The notes: generated from the sequence alone by a model not told the origin. A DNA stretch of 64,000 nucleotides from Bacillota bacterium (GCA_023409735.1 JAEYRB010000050.1:1-64000), one strand, 5' to 3'; positions 1 through 9,030 are shown, counted from the stretch's first letter. Numbers and translations: made by a program.

Positions 1-198
1 ATAGGACATTCCTGCGCCTTTCCATGCGGTAATGTAGTTCTCAAACTGCCACTTCTTCGGGAGAGAAAAAGCATTTCCATAGATTTCAGATGTCGTCTTA
101 AATGAAGACAGCAGAACCCAACAAAAAGGGAAAATTGTACTGACAGCAAATATGGATAGAAAGAACATCTTTAGGTAAAATACAACGCCACGCTTCAT
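1..198 (-). CDS. Sugar ABC transporter permease, MalG type (partial)
   Basis: This is the N-terminal part of an inner-membrane permease of a CUT1 carbohydrate ABC importer; the rest lies beyond the window start. The reading frame begins MKRGVVFYLK and continues through a hydrophobic first segment to SSFKTTSEIY, the usual start of MalG/UgpE-like permeases. Its ATG shares an ATGA overlap with the stop codon of the preceding permease gene, so the two are translationally coupled and probably form a heterodimeric channel. The sugar cannot be told from this fragment. Family call is from my reading of the translation. Confidence 0.85.
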   Translation of the reverse strand, partial: MKRGVVFYLKMFFLSIFAVSTIFPFCWVLLSSFKTTSEIYGNAFSLPKKWQFENYITAWKGAGMSY

Positions 199-1100
199 AC
201 ACCTTTTCCTCCTTTATCCGGATCATTAAAGATAATGCCGGTGATTCTTGTAAGCACCAGCGCGCCGATCACGATGATCACCGCAACAGTCGCTCCTTTT
301 CCCAGCTCCGAGGTAGAAAAGGCCATTTTATACATATATAGCGCAAGGTTGGTGGAAGCAACACCGGGGCCTCCCCAAGTTGTGATAAACGCATGCTCAA
401 AGGCTTTCAAACAACCGGTCAGGCAGAAAATATAGCTCACTTCCAGAACCGGCTTGATTTGCGGCAGAACAACATAAAATGCCAGCTGCGTGCTGTTTAC
501 GCCATCGATGTGGGCGCCTTCGATAACCTCATCCGAAATTGATTGCATACCGGCCAGGATGATTGCCATATAATAACCGATATATTGCCAAATCATTATG
601 CAGGATATAGTATAAATCGCAATTTTAGGATCAGACAACCAGCTTTTGGCCATCGAACCGAGCCCTATTGAACGCAGCATGGTATTGATCGGACCGATAT
701 CACTATTAAGCAAAACGGAAAACATCAATCCGATTACAGTAGCTGAAATTATGGAGGGCATAAAATATACAGCACGGAAAAACCGAAAGCCCTGCCTCGT
801 GCGATAAAGCAAAAATGCGAACAATACCGCTAAAGGAATTTGGAGTAAGACATGAAGTGCGATGAGGATTCCGGTATTGCGCATGATTTTCCAAAAATCC
901 GGATAAGTAAAAAGAAATTTATAGTTTTCAACACCGATAAAGGTGATGTTTCCCGCTCCTGTCCACTGTGTGAAGGACAAGTATATAACGAAGATCAACG
1001 GCAAGATCATAAAAACCATGTATAATCCAACAGAAGGCAGGGAAAAAAGCGTGGAAAATGCCGCATCATAGAATTTTCGCTTAAATCTGAATTGTTTCAT
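195..1100 (-). CDS. Sugar ABC transporter permease, MalF/UgpA type
   Basis: Integral membrane permease of a CUT1 sugar importer, partner of the MalG-type permease that follows. It has six predicted hydrophobic segments. The EAA loop near residues 190-215 (GAHIDGVNSTQLAFYVVLPQ) contacts the ATPase. I place the start at the ATG giving MKQFRFKRK, because an AAAGG site lies upstream and the 11 residues before it are not membrane-protein-like; a longer start at 1133 is possible. It lies downstream of the solute-binding lipoprotein gene, separated by a stem-loop. No MsmX-type ATPase gene is in the window, which is common for this family in Firmicutes. Confidence 0.9.
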   Translation of the reverse strand: MKQFRFKRKFYDAAFSTLFSLPSVGLYMVFMILPLIFVIYLSFTQWTGAGNITFIGVENYKFLFTYPDFWKIMRNTGILIALHVLLQIPLAVLFAFLLYRTRQGFRFFRAVYFMPSIISATVIGLMFSVLLNSDIGPINTMLRSIGLGSMAKSWLSDPKIAIYTISCIMIWQYIGYYMAIILAGMQSISDEVIEGAHIDGVNSTQLAFYVVLPQIKPVLEVSYIFCLTGCLKAFEHAFITTWGGPGVASTNLALYMYKMAFSTSELGKGATVAVIIVIGALVLTRITGIIFNDPDKGGKGV

Positions 1101-1229
1101 TCCATTCAGTATCCTTTCTCGGGGCAGACGCAAGCATTCTGTCTATTCCCCTATCATAGCAGAATGCACTGATGTTGATCTCTTTATTAGTAAGAACAGC
1201 ATAGCATTCTCGATGAAAGCATCCTTGAA

Positions 1230-1280
1230 TAAGAAAGGGTAAAGGGAACATTCAAATTAAATTCCCCTTTCCCTTTCTTA
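1230..1280 (-). terminator. Stem-loop between receptor and permease genes
   Basis: Two 19-base arms (1230-1248 and 1262-1280) form a nearly perfect hairpin with a 13-base loop, just after the solute-binding-protein stop. There is no long T-run. It is more likely a partial terminator or a 3' stabiliser, so that the receptor is made in excess over the permeases. Confidence 0.6.
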
Positions 1281-1297
1281 TGTTTCAAGGTGTTTAA

Positions 1298-2680
1298 TTA
1301 TTTAACTTTGTAATTTCTATCCATGGAAGCCTGTACCTTATCGGCATACTCCACAGGAGTAAGCGCACCGGCCAGGAATTCATCCAGATAGCTCTGATAA
1401 TCAGCCCATACGGTGTCATTGGGAATAGTCAACATATGGATTTGAGCACTTTTAGTGATGTTCGGTCTATCCTCATAATATTTGATCATGTCAAGAGCCA
1501 GCGGTACAGCGTTGGTGTTGTCATACTTCATTATCTTTGCAGGCTGAGTAGCTTTTGCTTCATAGTAGAACTGACACATCTCATCGCTGAAATAGAAGTC
1601 CAAATAATCGACGATAGCGTTTTTCTTCGCTTCACTCTTATTCCATTCATCTTTGGCAATAAACATAGCCTTGTTACCGACCATTATGCCCATTTCATCC
1701 TGGTCATCTCGTGCTAGTTCGCCTGTAACCTGAGGATGATCGATGATTTCAGACCAAGCATAAGCTTCTTCGGTAACCTGGTTTGCCATGCCGGGCAGCA
1801 GATAGTACATAGCTGCGCGTCCTTCGTTATAGAGTGCCAGAGTCGGACCCCAGTCGCCGTTTGTTATAGTGTCGGATGGGAAGCAGCCGGCTTTACGCAT
1901 CTCATCAACCATGGTGAGAGCCTCAACAAACAGATCTGTTTTAATGATACCGGTCTGAGCGATGCTATTCATCTCTTCCTCGGCGCCTTTAAGACGGCCA
2001 TACAGATCGGAGAGCGGGAAATGGAGCGGATTGCCGCCCTTACTACCCATTGCAAGGGTTATCACACCGTTAGCGCTCAGCACTTTGCCTATTTCAATAA
2101 TATCATCATATGTTTTGGGATATTCCAAATTATATTTCTTGAAAATATCTTTGTTTACGAGCCACACACCAACTGAATGATCCATCGGAATACCATAGGA
2201 TACTCCGTTGTAGTAGTAATAATGGGACTCCATGAAGTCTTCTGCTTTAAGCTCTTTAGAAGCTGCGAAGAATTCGTCGATGGGAAGAAATACGCCGGCA
2301 TCCATCATGGAACCGCTGTCGGAAGCTGAGTTCCAATACTCGACGATGTCTGGTGTGTTGTTTGCAGCAACATAAGTTTTCATAGTTGTTTTAATATCAT
2401 CACCTGCGATACCTTCGTGTTCGATGATATAACGATCAGACACTTTTTTTGCATAATCTTCTATGCTCTCTACAAATGCGGTCATACCGTCTGTGAGCTT
2501 GGTATTCTGATCAAGTACACGGATAACTACTTTTTCATCTGTATTTGCATTAGATTCGGAAGTAGTACTGCTGGACTGTGTCGAACTAGTTTCTCCTGAA
2601 GACGTCTTTCCGCAACCGAACATGGTTAGAAGTAGACATAAAACAAGAAGTGCGGACAAAACACGGGTTAATTTCTTCAT
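1298..2680 (-). CDS. Sugar ABC transporter solute-binding lipoprotein
   Basis: Extracellular receptor of the CUT1 importer. Residues 1-23 are a lipoprotein signal ending in a lipobox (LTMFGC), with Cys23 the lipidation site. A Ser/Thr/Gly-rich linker (about 24-45) leads to an SBP_bac_1 fold of about 410 residues, normal for sugar-binding proteins. The start has a GAGG ribosome site. It is the first gene of a minus-strand operon with the two permeases. The substrate cannot be deduced; di- or oligosaccharides are typical. No regulator gene is adjacent in the window. Confidence 0.9.
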   Translation of the reverse strand: MKKLTRVLSALLVLCLLLTMFGCGKTSSGETSSTQSSSTTSESNANTDEKVVIRVLDQNTKLTDGMTAFVESIEDYAKKVSDRYIIEHEGIAGDDIKTTMKTYVAANNTPDIVEYWNSASDSGSMMDAGVFLPIDEFFAASKELKAEDFMESHYYYYNGVSYGIPMDHSVGVWLVNKDIFKKYNLEYPKTYDDIIEIGKVLSANGVITLAMGSKGGNPLHFPLSDLYGRLKGAEEEMNSIAQTGIIKTDLFVEALTMVDEMRKAGCFPSDTITNGDWGPTLALYNEGRAAMYYLLPGMANQVTEEAYAWSEIIDHPQVTGELARDDQDEMGIMVGNKAMFIAKDEWNKSEAKKNAIVDYLDFYFSDEMCQFYYEAKATQPAKIMKYDNTNAVPLALDMIKYYEDRPNITKSAQIHMLTIPNDTVWADYQSYLDEFLAGALTPVEYADKVQASMDRNYKVK

Positions 2681-3324
2681 AAATTGACCTCACCTTTCAT
2701 AATTTAAGTATGATTTGGGAAATACTCACCGGAGAGTAAGTTAGTTACAGGTATGCTGCAACTCCTTCTGTCCTTATTATAGGAGTGGAAAATGCCAAAA
2801 TAAATAGAAAATAATCTATATTTATTGAAATTATTCTACGTTTTATTTAATAAATCTTATATTTGTTGAAACAATTAGGCATTTTAACAACAAGCTCCCA
2901 AAAAAAAGAACAAAATGTACTATCTCCTCAACTTCTCTTCCTTTTACAAGCATACGGTGCCTTTTTTCTTCTGTCCACCTCTGTCGTTTGTAAACAATAG
3001 ACTGCAGCTATTTCATATATAATATTATCAAAAATAGAACGAGCCTGTCTATCGACAAATTATCCCATCCAGACGGAAAAACAACTCTTTATTCAAATCG
3101 TCGGATAACTATGGTTATATTAATAAGCTGAAAATCAAATATGTCCACATAAAATGTGTTAACCTAAATATGTCTACATAAAATGTATAAAAGTTCGGTC
3201 TCGTTATTTATTAGTGAAACAATCCTATATTCTGGTATTGATTAACTCTACATTTGACCGCCTCTTTAATAAAATAATGTTATATTTGCCCAATTATAAC
3301 CTATTACTTCACTTTATGTTTTTT
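2681..3324. other. AT-rich intergenic region upstream of the sugar operon
   Basis: About 640 bases with no convincing gene. It must hold the promoter of the sugar importer; a TATAAT-like box is visible on the minus strand near 2776-2783 without a clear -35. It also contains the paired direct repeat listed separately. Confidence 0.5.
3138..3186. repeat. Direct repeat pair, 21 bp, 28 bp apart
   Basis: Copies at 3138-3158 and 3166-3186 differ at one base. Each contains the small palindrome ACATAAAATGT. They might be paired operators or a mobile-element trace; no protein can be linked to them. Confidence 0.5.
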
Positions 3325-3519
3325 TCATATTACTAAAGAATTGTCATGCTTAAGCTGCATTTCACATTTCGGCAAACACTCCCCCGCCGCATACTTCACT
3401 TTATAGTGATATGCATTCAGCAAAGCTCGAATTGCCTCATCCAGCAGTAATGTTACATAAATTGCAGTAAGCGTTCCAAGCGCTGCTCCTACTATATTCA
3501 TACGTTTTATTCCAAACAA
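3325..3519 (-). CDS. Possible small membrane protein or gene remnant
   Basis: A 64-residue frame with one strong hydrophobic segment (VGAALGTLTAIYVTLLL) and a hydrophilic tail containing two Cys. I do not recognise it. The frame stays open upstream to about 3585 without a good start codon or ribosome site, so it may be the C-terminal end of a decayed membrane protein rather than a working gene. It lies just downstream of the esterase gene on the same strand. Confidence 0.3.
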   Translation of the reverse strand: MFGIKRMNIVGAALGTLTAIYVTLLLDEAIRALLNAYHYKVKYAAGECLPKCEMQLKHDNSLVI

Positions 3520-3581
3520 TCCAAAATTCTGTATATAGGAAATAACAATATCCAGACCTACCTTTAGAAGTCCGCGATAAT

Positions 3582-4421
3582 TTACAATTTTTCAATCCAA
3601 TCCTTTATTACAGTATATTCTTTCATCTTTTTCCAGAAAAGTTTTGTAAGGTTTGAATGAAGACCTCCTTTTATAATGACCAATTTTCCTAACTCACTGT
3701 TAATTTCATTGATTTTGCTCACAAACGACTCAGAATTAGTCAGCTCAACTGTCGGATCGCAATCTCCGTGTATGCATAATATAGGAATATTCGTAGATTC
3801 ATTCAAACAAAGGTATGGGTCAGCCCTATTTCTATTCTTCTCTGTCAACACTAAGTCATTAACAGCCTTGTTAATATAATTATTTTTACACTCGGCAAAA
3901 TTAATAGGCCCGCTTATACTTATCACGCCTTTAATTATCGACTTTTCAAGCCCCGTACTTTCTAAAATATCACAGTAAGCAAGAAGTGCTACAAGGTGTG
4001 CACCTGATGACTGTCCAACAAGTATAACGTTGTTTAAAATAGTATCTTGTTCTTTAAGTCTCTCAATTCCTAGTTTAAAAGCATTAATAGTATCCTCAAT
4101 CTGTGCCGGAAATACATTCTCAGGAACCTTACGATAGTCTGCAATTATAGTGGTATAACCAAGACCGGCAAAAAAATAACCAACAAATTTGAATGCTTTT
4201 GAGCTGCCATTCTTCCAACCACCGCCATGAGAAAAAAATATAACTTTATTCTTCCTTTCACTGGCTTTGGGCTTAATTATAATAATATTTTGTGTCTTAT
4301 CGGATCCATAATAATAAGTTTTCTTTTCATACTTACTACTACCGGCCAAATTAGATATGAAAACGTTTGTAAGTAAATAAGGAATTTGTAAATACTCTCG
4401 TAATTTACAATTCTTAATCAT
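3582..4421 (-). CDS. Alpha/beta-hydrolase fold esterase
   Basis: Carboxylesterase/acyl-hydrolase of the BD-FAE/HSL-like type, about 279 residues. It shows the oxyanion-hole motif HGGGW, the nucleophile elbow GQSSGAH (Ser), an acidic residue in HGDCDPTVE, and a C-terminal His in GGLHSN. These give a plausible Ser-Asp-His triad. No signal peptide, so cytoplasmic. The start chosen has GGAGGAG directly upstream; an upstream TTG would lie within that ribosome site. It stands alone, 130 bases after larE and on the same strand. The substrate is unknown. Confidence 0.85.
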   Translation of the reverse strand: MIKNCKLREYLQIPYLLTNVFISNLAGSSKYEKKTYYYGSDKTQNIIIIKPKASERKNKVIFFSHGGGWKNGSSKAFKFVGYFFAGLGYTTIIADYRKVPENVFPAQIEDTINAFKLGIERLKEQDTILNNVILVGQSSGAHLVALLAYCDILESTGLEKSIIKGVISISGPINFAECKNNYINKAVNDLVLTEKNRNRADPYLCLNESTNIPILCIHGDCDPTVELTNSESFVSKINEINSELGKLVIIKGGLHSNLTKLFWKKMKEYTVIKDWIEKL

Positions 4422-4567
4422 ACACTCCTCCAAGATTTTTGTAATATAACTCTATTATAATACTAATTATATTGAAAGGCAGCAATGTATTTACATGTTA
4501 ATTAGTATCTTGTAATCTCGTTATTTTTATTTGTTTCCATGTGATTTTTTTTACAGCTACTTTTATC

Positions 4568-5407
4568 TCATTTTATCTCTTCAACTGATAACGTTTCATT
4601 CATACTGCCGGTTCGATAGCCCAAAACATCTAAGGTCACATAAGAAAAGCCAATACTTTTAAACTCTTCATGCACCCTCAGACGAATTTCATCATCTAAA
4701 AGTTTTGAAAACTCCTCCGGCATTAGTTCAATACGAGCAACTTTCCCATGAATTCTGACTCTTAACTGATGAAACCCAAGATCAAGAAGATACTGCTCAG
4801 CCTTGTCCACCATTCCGAGTTTTTCCTCGCTGATCAACTCGCCATAAGGAAATCTGCTGGATAGACATGCGAAAGATTGCTTATTCCACGTAGGAAGATC
4901 ATAATATTTTGATAGGATTCGAATCTCATTCTTTGTAAATCCGACTGCACGAAGAGGACTTTTGATTCCAAGCTCCGCAACCGCCTGAAGTCCCGGTCTG
5001 TAATCACCGTTATCATCCAGATTGGAGCCTTCCGCTACTTCTGCAATTCTTTCTTTATCTGCAATAGCACGTATTTTTTCAAATAGCTCATGCTTACAGA
5101 GATAACAGCGATTTTTAGGATTATGGGAAAATCCTTCAATTTCAAGCTCTTCTGATTTTACAACACGATGTCGTATCCCCATTTCTTTACAATAGGTTTT
5201 TGCCTCATTCAACTCACGAACAGGGAATGAGCAGGATGATGCGGTCACCGCGATTATGTGATCCTCCAAGGCCTCTTTTGCTGCATAAAGGAGAAATGTC
5301 GAGTCTACACCACCGGAAAATGCAATTGCCACGCTTTCCAATGAGACAATATAATCCTTTAGCTTTTCATATTTGACCAATAATTCCTTATCAGGTGTTT
5401 CTATCAT
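4568..5407 (-). CDS. larE: ATP-dependent sacrificial sulfur transferase LarE (copy 1)
   Basis: PP-loop ATPase of the LarE family, which adenylates a pyridine dicarboxylate mononucleotide and adds sulfur during nickel-pincer nucleotide synthesis. Visible motifs are the P-loop SGGVDST, the RCYLCK pair and the ACLSSR cysteine. Lactobacillus LarE gives up one cysteine sulfur; family members with three cysteines in these positions are reported to carry a [4Fe-4S] cluster that transfers sulfur catalytically, and this copy has all three. It is the last gene of the sulfur-amino-acid import operon, 27 bases after tcdA and with GGAGAAG upstream. A second larE lies with larB/larC at 25.6 kb. Because of its context, this copy may act on another substrate; that is inference. 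Confidence 0.85.
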   Translation of the reverse strand: MIETPDKELLVKYEKLKDYIVSLESVAIAFSGGVDSTFLLYAAKEALEDHIIAVTASSCSFPVRELNEAKTYCKEMGIRHRVVKSEELEIEGFSHNPKNRCYLCKHELFEKIRAIADKERIAEVAEGSNLDDNGDYRPGLQAVAELGIKSPLRAVGFTKNEIRILSKYYDLPTWNKQSFACLSSRFPYGELISEEKLGMVDKAEQYLLDLGFHQLRVRIHGKVARIELMPEEFSKLLDDEIRLRVHEEFKSIGFSYVTLDVLGYRTGSMNETLSVEEIK

Positions 5408-5434
5408 GCTTCTTCTCCTTATATTTTATATTTG

Positions 5435-6205
5435 TTATAGCCTGCCAGCAGTATTGTTTATTAGATCCTTTACCACTTCTCCGGCAATGATCAATCCTGC
5501 CACAGAAGGGACAAAAGCTGCACTTCCCGGGATATCTCTTCGTTCTGTACACTTATGCTTTGCCCCTGGCGGACAGATACAATTGGTTCTGCAGCTGATA
5601 GACATATCTTCAATCGGTCGGATCGGCATCTCTTCAGAATAAACAACTTTTAATTCTTTTACTCCTCGTTTTTTTAGTTCCTTCCGCATTACTTTTGCAA
5701 GTGGACACATTTTTGTCTTAAAGATATCTGCAACAAGAAATGCGGTAGGATCCAGTTTATTCCCCGCTCCCATGGAACTAATGATTGGCAAGTCCTTCTC
5801 CTGTGCTTTCATTACCAGTTCAATCTTTGCTGTCACGGTATCCACTGCATCCACCACGTAATCGTACTCTTCAAATGGAAATTCTTCCGCATTCTCCGGC
5901 AGAAAAAAACATTTATGAACCCGTACGTTTACTTGCGGATTGATATCCAGTATTCTTTCTTTCATAACTTCCGCCTTGTATTTTCCGACCGTCTTTCTGG
6001 TAGCAATGATTTGTCTATTTAGATTGGTCAGGCACACCTTATCATCATCAATCAGATCAAACGCTCCCACGCCACTTCGAACTAAGGCTTCGCAGACATA
6101 TCCGCCAACCCCTCCAATTCCAAAGACCGCCACTCGGGAGTGACTTAATTTAACCATTGCTGCTTCTCCTAAAAGCAATTGCGTTCTAGAAAACTTATTT
6201 AACAT
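5435..6205 (-). CDS. tcdA: tRNA threonylcarbamoyladenosine dehydratase (ThiF/MoeB/HesA family)
   Basis: E1-like adenylating enzyme, 256 residues. It has the nucleotide-binding GIGGVGGYVCEAL near residues 30-42, the DLIDDDKVCLTNLNRQ segment (Arg/Asn/Asp of the ATP site), and a C-terminal cysteine-containing part (CRTNCICPPG, KHKC) followed by the IPGSAAFVPSVAGL signature of TcdA/YrvM proteins. TcdA cyclises t6A37 to ct6A in tRNAs. The start overlaps the stop of the preceding ABC ATPase gene by seven bases, so it is translationally coupled to the transporter. A sulfur-carrier E1 role cannot be excluded given the sulfur-related neighbours. Confidence 0.8.
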   Translation of the reverse strand: MLNKFSRTQLLLGEAAMVKLSHSRVAVFGIGGVGGYVCEALVRSGVGAFDLIDDDKVCLTNLNRQIIATRKTVGKYKAEVMKERILDINPQVNVRVHKCFFLPENAEEFPFEEYDYVVDAVDTVTAKIELVMKAQEKDLPIISSMGAGNKLDPTAFLVADIFKTKMCPLAKVMRKELKKRGVKELKVVYSEEMPIRPIEDMSISCRTNCICPPGAKHKCTERRDIPGSAAFVPSVAGLIIAGEVVKDLINNTAGRL

Positions 6206-7035
6206 ATTTTTTCCTTTAACGTTTTCTCCACTTTATTATAAGTAAATGTATTTAAAAACCTTTGTGCTCTTTCTGTTTTTGGATGCTCAAAAAAATCTGT
6301 CGGTGTGCCTTCTTCAATGATTATGCCCTGATCTATAAACACCACTCTGTCTGCCACAGCTTTGGCAAATGACATTTCATGAGTAACTATCACCATTGTC
6401 ATTCCCTGCTTCGCCAATGACAAAAGAACATCCAGCACTTCCCTCACCATTTCCGGGTCCAAAGCCGCTGTCACTTCATCAAAGAGAATCACTTCCGGAT
6501 GCATGCACAGTGCACGGACAATTGCAACTCTCTGCTTCTGTCCCCCGGAAAGCTGACGGGGAAAACCATCCTTTTTATCTTCAAGACCCACTCGTATCAA
6601 GAGCTCCAACGCTTCCCGCTCTACTTCTTTTTTATTTCGCCTTTGTACCATAACCGGTGCAAGACAAATATTCTGTAAAATAGTCTTGTGTGGAAACAGT
6701 TCGTAGTTTTGGAATACCATACCCACCTTTTGGCGGATAGATGTAATTTTTTTTGTTTTGTCGTCTACGATTTCTCCCCGAAAGGAAATACTTCCATCCT
6801 GAATCGCCTCCAAACCGTTCATGCAGCGAAGCAGAGTACTTTTTCCGCAGCCGGAAGGGCCTACCACAACAACCACCTCTCCTTCATAAACGGTCAGAGA
6901 AAGATTGCTTAAAACAATGCTGTTATCATATTTTTTCGTGATATGATCGATACGGATCATCTCTTCTTTGGAATAATCTATTTTAGTATAATCTGCTTTG
7001 GTGTAATCTGTATTAAAAACCTTTTCATTTTTCAT
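6199..7035 (-). CDS. Polar amino-acid ABC transporter ATPase (GlnQ/TcyN type)
   Basis: ATP-binding subunit of a PAAT-family importer. Walker A is GPSGCGKST, signature LSGGQKQR, Walker B VILFDEVTAALD, with the H-loop in VTHEMSFA. The start chosen (MKNEKVF) is two bases after the permease stop and gives 278 residues. About 25 residues precede the usual start of the domain (MIRIDHITKKYD), and they include three tandem DYxK units. It follows two PAAT permeases and is most likely the motor of the cystine/polar-amino-acid half of this operon. The substrate is inferred from the Cys/Met leader, not shown directly. Confidence 0.9.
   Translation of the reverse strand: MKNEKVFNTDYTKADYTKIDYSKEEMIRIDHITKKYDNSIVLSNLSLTVYEGEVVVVVGPSGCGKSTLLRCMNGLEAIQDGSISFRGEIVDDKTKKITSIRQKVGMVFQNYELFPHKTILQNICLAPVMVQRRNKKEVEREALELLIRVGLEDKKDGFPRQLSGGQKQRVAIVRALCMHPEVILFDEVTAALDPEMVREVLDVLLSLAKQGMTMVIVTHEMSFAKAVADRVVFIDQGIIIEEGTPTDFFEHPKTERAQRFLNTFTYNKVEKTLKEKIC
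6964..7008 (-). repeat. Three 15-bp tandem repeats in ATPase N-terminus
   Basis: Three in-frame units encode DYTKA, DYTKI and DYSKE (residues 10-24), ahead of the conserved ATPase fold. This looks like slippage-type expansion of an N-terminal extension. Confidence 0.75.
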
Positions 7036-7037
7036 AT

Positions 7038-7712
7038 TCAGGCCCATTTCCTTTCCAGATATTTGGAGAGCATACTGATTGGCCAGCATGCAATGAAGTA
7101 AAGCGCAAATACTGTTGCAAACACTCCGAACGCCGCATTCGGCGAAGAGGTACGATTTGCTTCAATGATCTGTTGTCCGACCTTTAATACTTCAACTACT
7201 CCGATCATCATAACCAGACTTGTGGTCTTGATCATACGGGTCACCAGATTAATGGAGAGCGGTATCAGTCTTCGCAGTGTTTGCGGGATTACAATATGCA
7301 GATATGTCTGCACATCATTTAAGCCTAGAGCCGCAGCACTTTCATATTGATGCTTCGGAATACTGATTAGTGCGCTGCGAACCAGATCTGCCATCTCTGC
7401 AGTTCCCCAGAAGCTGAAGACAATGATGGAAGCCGTCTCTGCTTTAATATTCCAACCAAATACTCGGGTTGTTCCGAAAAATACAATAAAAAGAAGCACC
7501 ATCTGCGGCATAATCCTGACAATTTCAAGATAAATACGGGTAAAGACTTTGATAGACGGATTCTTCCGAGTCATCAGCGCCCCCACCAACAGGCCCAGTA
7601 CGATGCTGATTGCCACTGCAATCATACTGATACGTAGAGAAATACATAAGCCTTGTAATAAACGCCGCATATTGATTCCTTTAAAAAGAACATCAATCCC
7701 CAAACCCTGCAT
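7038..7712 (-). CDS. Polar amino-acid ABC transporter permease (second subunit)
   Basis: Membrane subunit of the HisM/GlnP/TcyM family, 224 residues, with about five hydrophobic segments and the family EAA loop (ESAAALGLNDVQTYLHIVIPQ, near 123-143). It follows another permease gene with a 20-base overlap and precedes the ATPase gene by two bases, so the three form a tightly coupled importer module. Ribosome site AAAGGAGG. Two different permeases suggest a heterodimeric channel, as in several cystine transporters. The matching receptor would be the N-terminal half of the fused lipoprotein at the operon start. Confidence 0.9.
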   Translation of the reverse strand: MQGLGIDVLFKGINMRRLLQGLCISLRISMIAVAISIVLGLLVGALMTRKNPSIKVFTRIYLEIVRIMPQMVLLFIVFFGTTRVFGWNIKAETASIIVFSFWGTAEMADLVRSALISIPKHQYESAAALGLNDVQTYLHIVIPQTLRRLIPLSINLVTRMIKTTSLVMMIGVVEVLKVGQQIIEANRTSSPNAAFGVFATVFALYFIACWPISMLSKYLERKWA

Positions 7713-8352
7713 AGCGCATCCTCCTTTCTAAAAGACTTCCGATGATAGAAACCGGAAGGAGGATAATCAGATAGAAGATAACCAACAGAGTCAGGCATTC
7801 TATTGTTTTGTAATACAGGCCAATCAGATCCTTTGCTGTAAACATCAGATCCATCAGACTAATTGCTGAAAACACACTTGTTTCCTTGATGAGAAAGATG
7901 ATGTTTGCTACAAACGCAGGGACGCTGATTGAAACCGCCTGCGGCAAAATGACATGCACGATTGCTTGCTGTCTGCTCATTCCAAGAGACAATGCACTTT
8001 CCATCTGAATCGGTTCAATTGCTTCGAGACCGCTTCGGAAAGTTTCTGCCATATATGCGCCTCCAAGAAGAGCCAAACCCAATGCACCGCAAAATTCTGC
8101 GCCAATAGAAACACCTATCTTTGGAAGACCAAAGTAGATAAAAAATAACTGTACCAGCAAAGGTGTATTTCGGAAAAGCTCAATATACCCTCCCACAATT
8201 CTTTGTAATACAAGAATCTTGTAGTGACGGATCAAGGCACATCCGAAGCCAACCAGAATCGACAGCATGATCCCGATCCATCCGATTTTTATAGTTAAAA
8301 GCATTGCCTTCTGAAACAGCGGAAGGTATGATTTCATTATTTCCAAATTCAT
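7693..8352 (-). CDS. Polar amino-acid ABC transporter permease (first subunit)
   Basis: HisQ/GlnP/TcyL-type permease of 219 residues, with N-terminal transmembrane helices and the EAA loop (ESALSLGMSRQQAIVHVILPQ, near 138-158). It lies 15 bases after metI, showing that the methionine-type and polar-amino-acid-type importers are transcribed together. The ribosome site is GAGGATAAATA before the ATG. It pairs with the next permease, which it overlaps by 20 bases. Confidence 0.9.
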   Translation of the reverse strand: MNLEIMKSYLPLFQKAMLLTIKIGWIGIMLSILVGFGCALIRHYKILVLQRIVGGYIELFRNTPLLVQLFFIYFGLPKIGVSIGAEFCGALGLALLGGAYMAETFRSGLEAIEPIQMESALSLGMSRQQAIVHVILPQAVSISVPAFVANIIFLIKETSVFSAISLMDLMFTAKDLIGLYYKTIECLTLLVIFYLIILLPVSIIGSLLERRMRYAGFGD

Positions 8353-8367
8353 TATTTATCCTCTTTC

Positions 8368-9030
8368 TTATGCCCGTCTTCGATCCAGTTTCTTAGAAAG
8401 CTTAGTTCCCAGCCACTGCAGAATCTGCATCAAAATAACCAGGACAACAACTGTAATAAGCATAATTCCTGTCTCATAACGGTAATAGCCATAGCGGATT
8501 GCGATATCACCAAGTCCTCCTCCTCCAACCACCCCTGCCATGGCCGAGTAGCCCAGAATGGTTCCAAGCGAAATCGTCACACCTACCATAAGAGAGGTGC
8601 GCGCTTCTGCCATCAGAACTTTTGTGATGATTGTTAACTTGCTTGCGCCAAGACTTAATGCTGCTTCAATCACTCCGTGATCTACTTCCTTTAGAGAACT
8701 CTCCACCATGCGGGCAATTAGAGGGGCTGCCGCAACAGTAAGTGGTACAATTGTCGCAGTTGTTCCGTAGCTTTTTCCAATGACCAGCTTTGTAAATGGC
8801 TGAATCAAGATAAGAAGGATCAGGAACGGAACACTTCTGGTGATATTAATAATCACATCCAGTACCTTATATAAAGGCGGGCGGGGATTGATCCCGTCAG
8901 AGTCCGAAATTGTTAGGAGGACTCCCAGAGGAAGTCCGATCACATAGCCAATTAAAGCTGATGCAAGAACCATTAGAAGCGTCTCGCCGGTTCCGGACCA
9001 CAGTATTGAAAGAATATCATTCAGTTCCAT
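8368..9030 (-). CDS. metI: Methionine-type ABC transporter permease MetI
   Basis: Permease of the MetI (D-methionine uptake) family, about 220 residues, with five hydrophobic segments. The coupling loop reads EAALSLGASKLTIITKVLMAEA, and the glycine-rich AGVVGGGGLGDIAIRYGYYRYET typical of MetI follows. The start chosen (MELNDILSIL) has AAGGAGG seven bases upstream and lies inside the 3' end of metN, so the two overlap by 14 bases. It works with MetN and the NlpA-like half of the fused receptor. Confidence 0.9.
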   Translation of the reverse strand: MELNDILSILWSGTGETLLMVLASALIGYVIGLPLGVLLTISDSDGINPRPPLYKVLDVIINITRSVPFLILLILIQPFTKLVIGKSYGTTATIVPLTVAAAPLIARMVESSLKEVDHGVIEAALSLGASKLTIITKVLMAEARTSLMVGVTISLGTILGYSAMAGVVGGGGLGDIAIRYGYYRYETGIMLITVVVLVILMQILQWLGTKLSKKLDRRRA

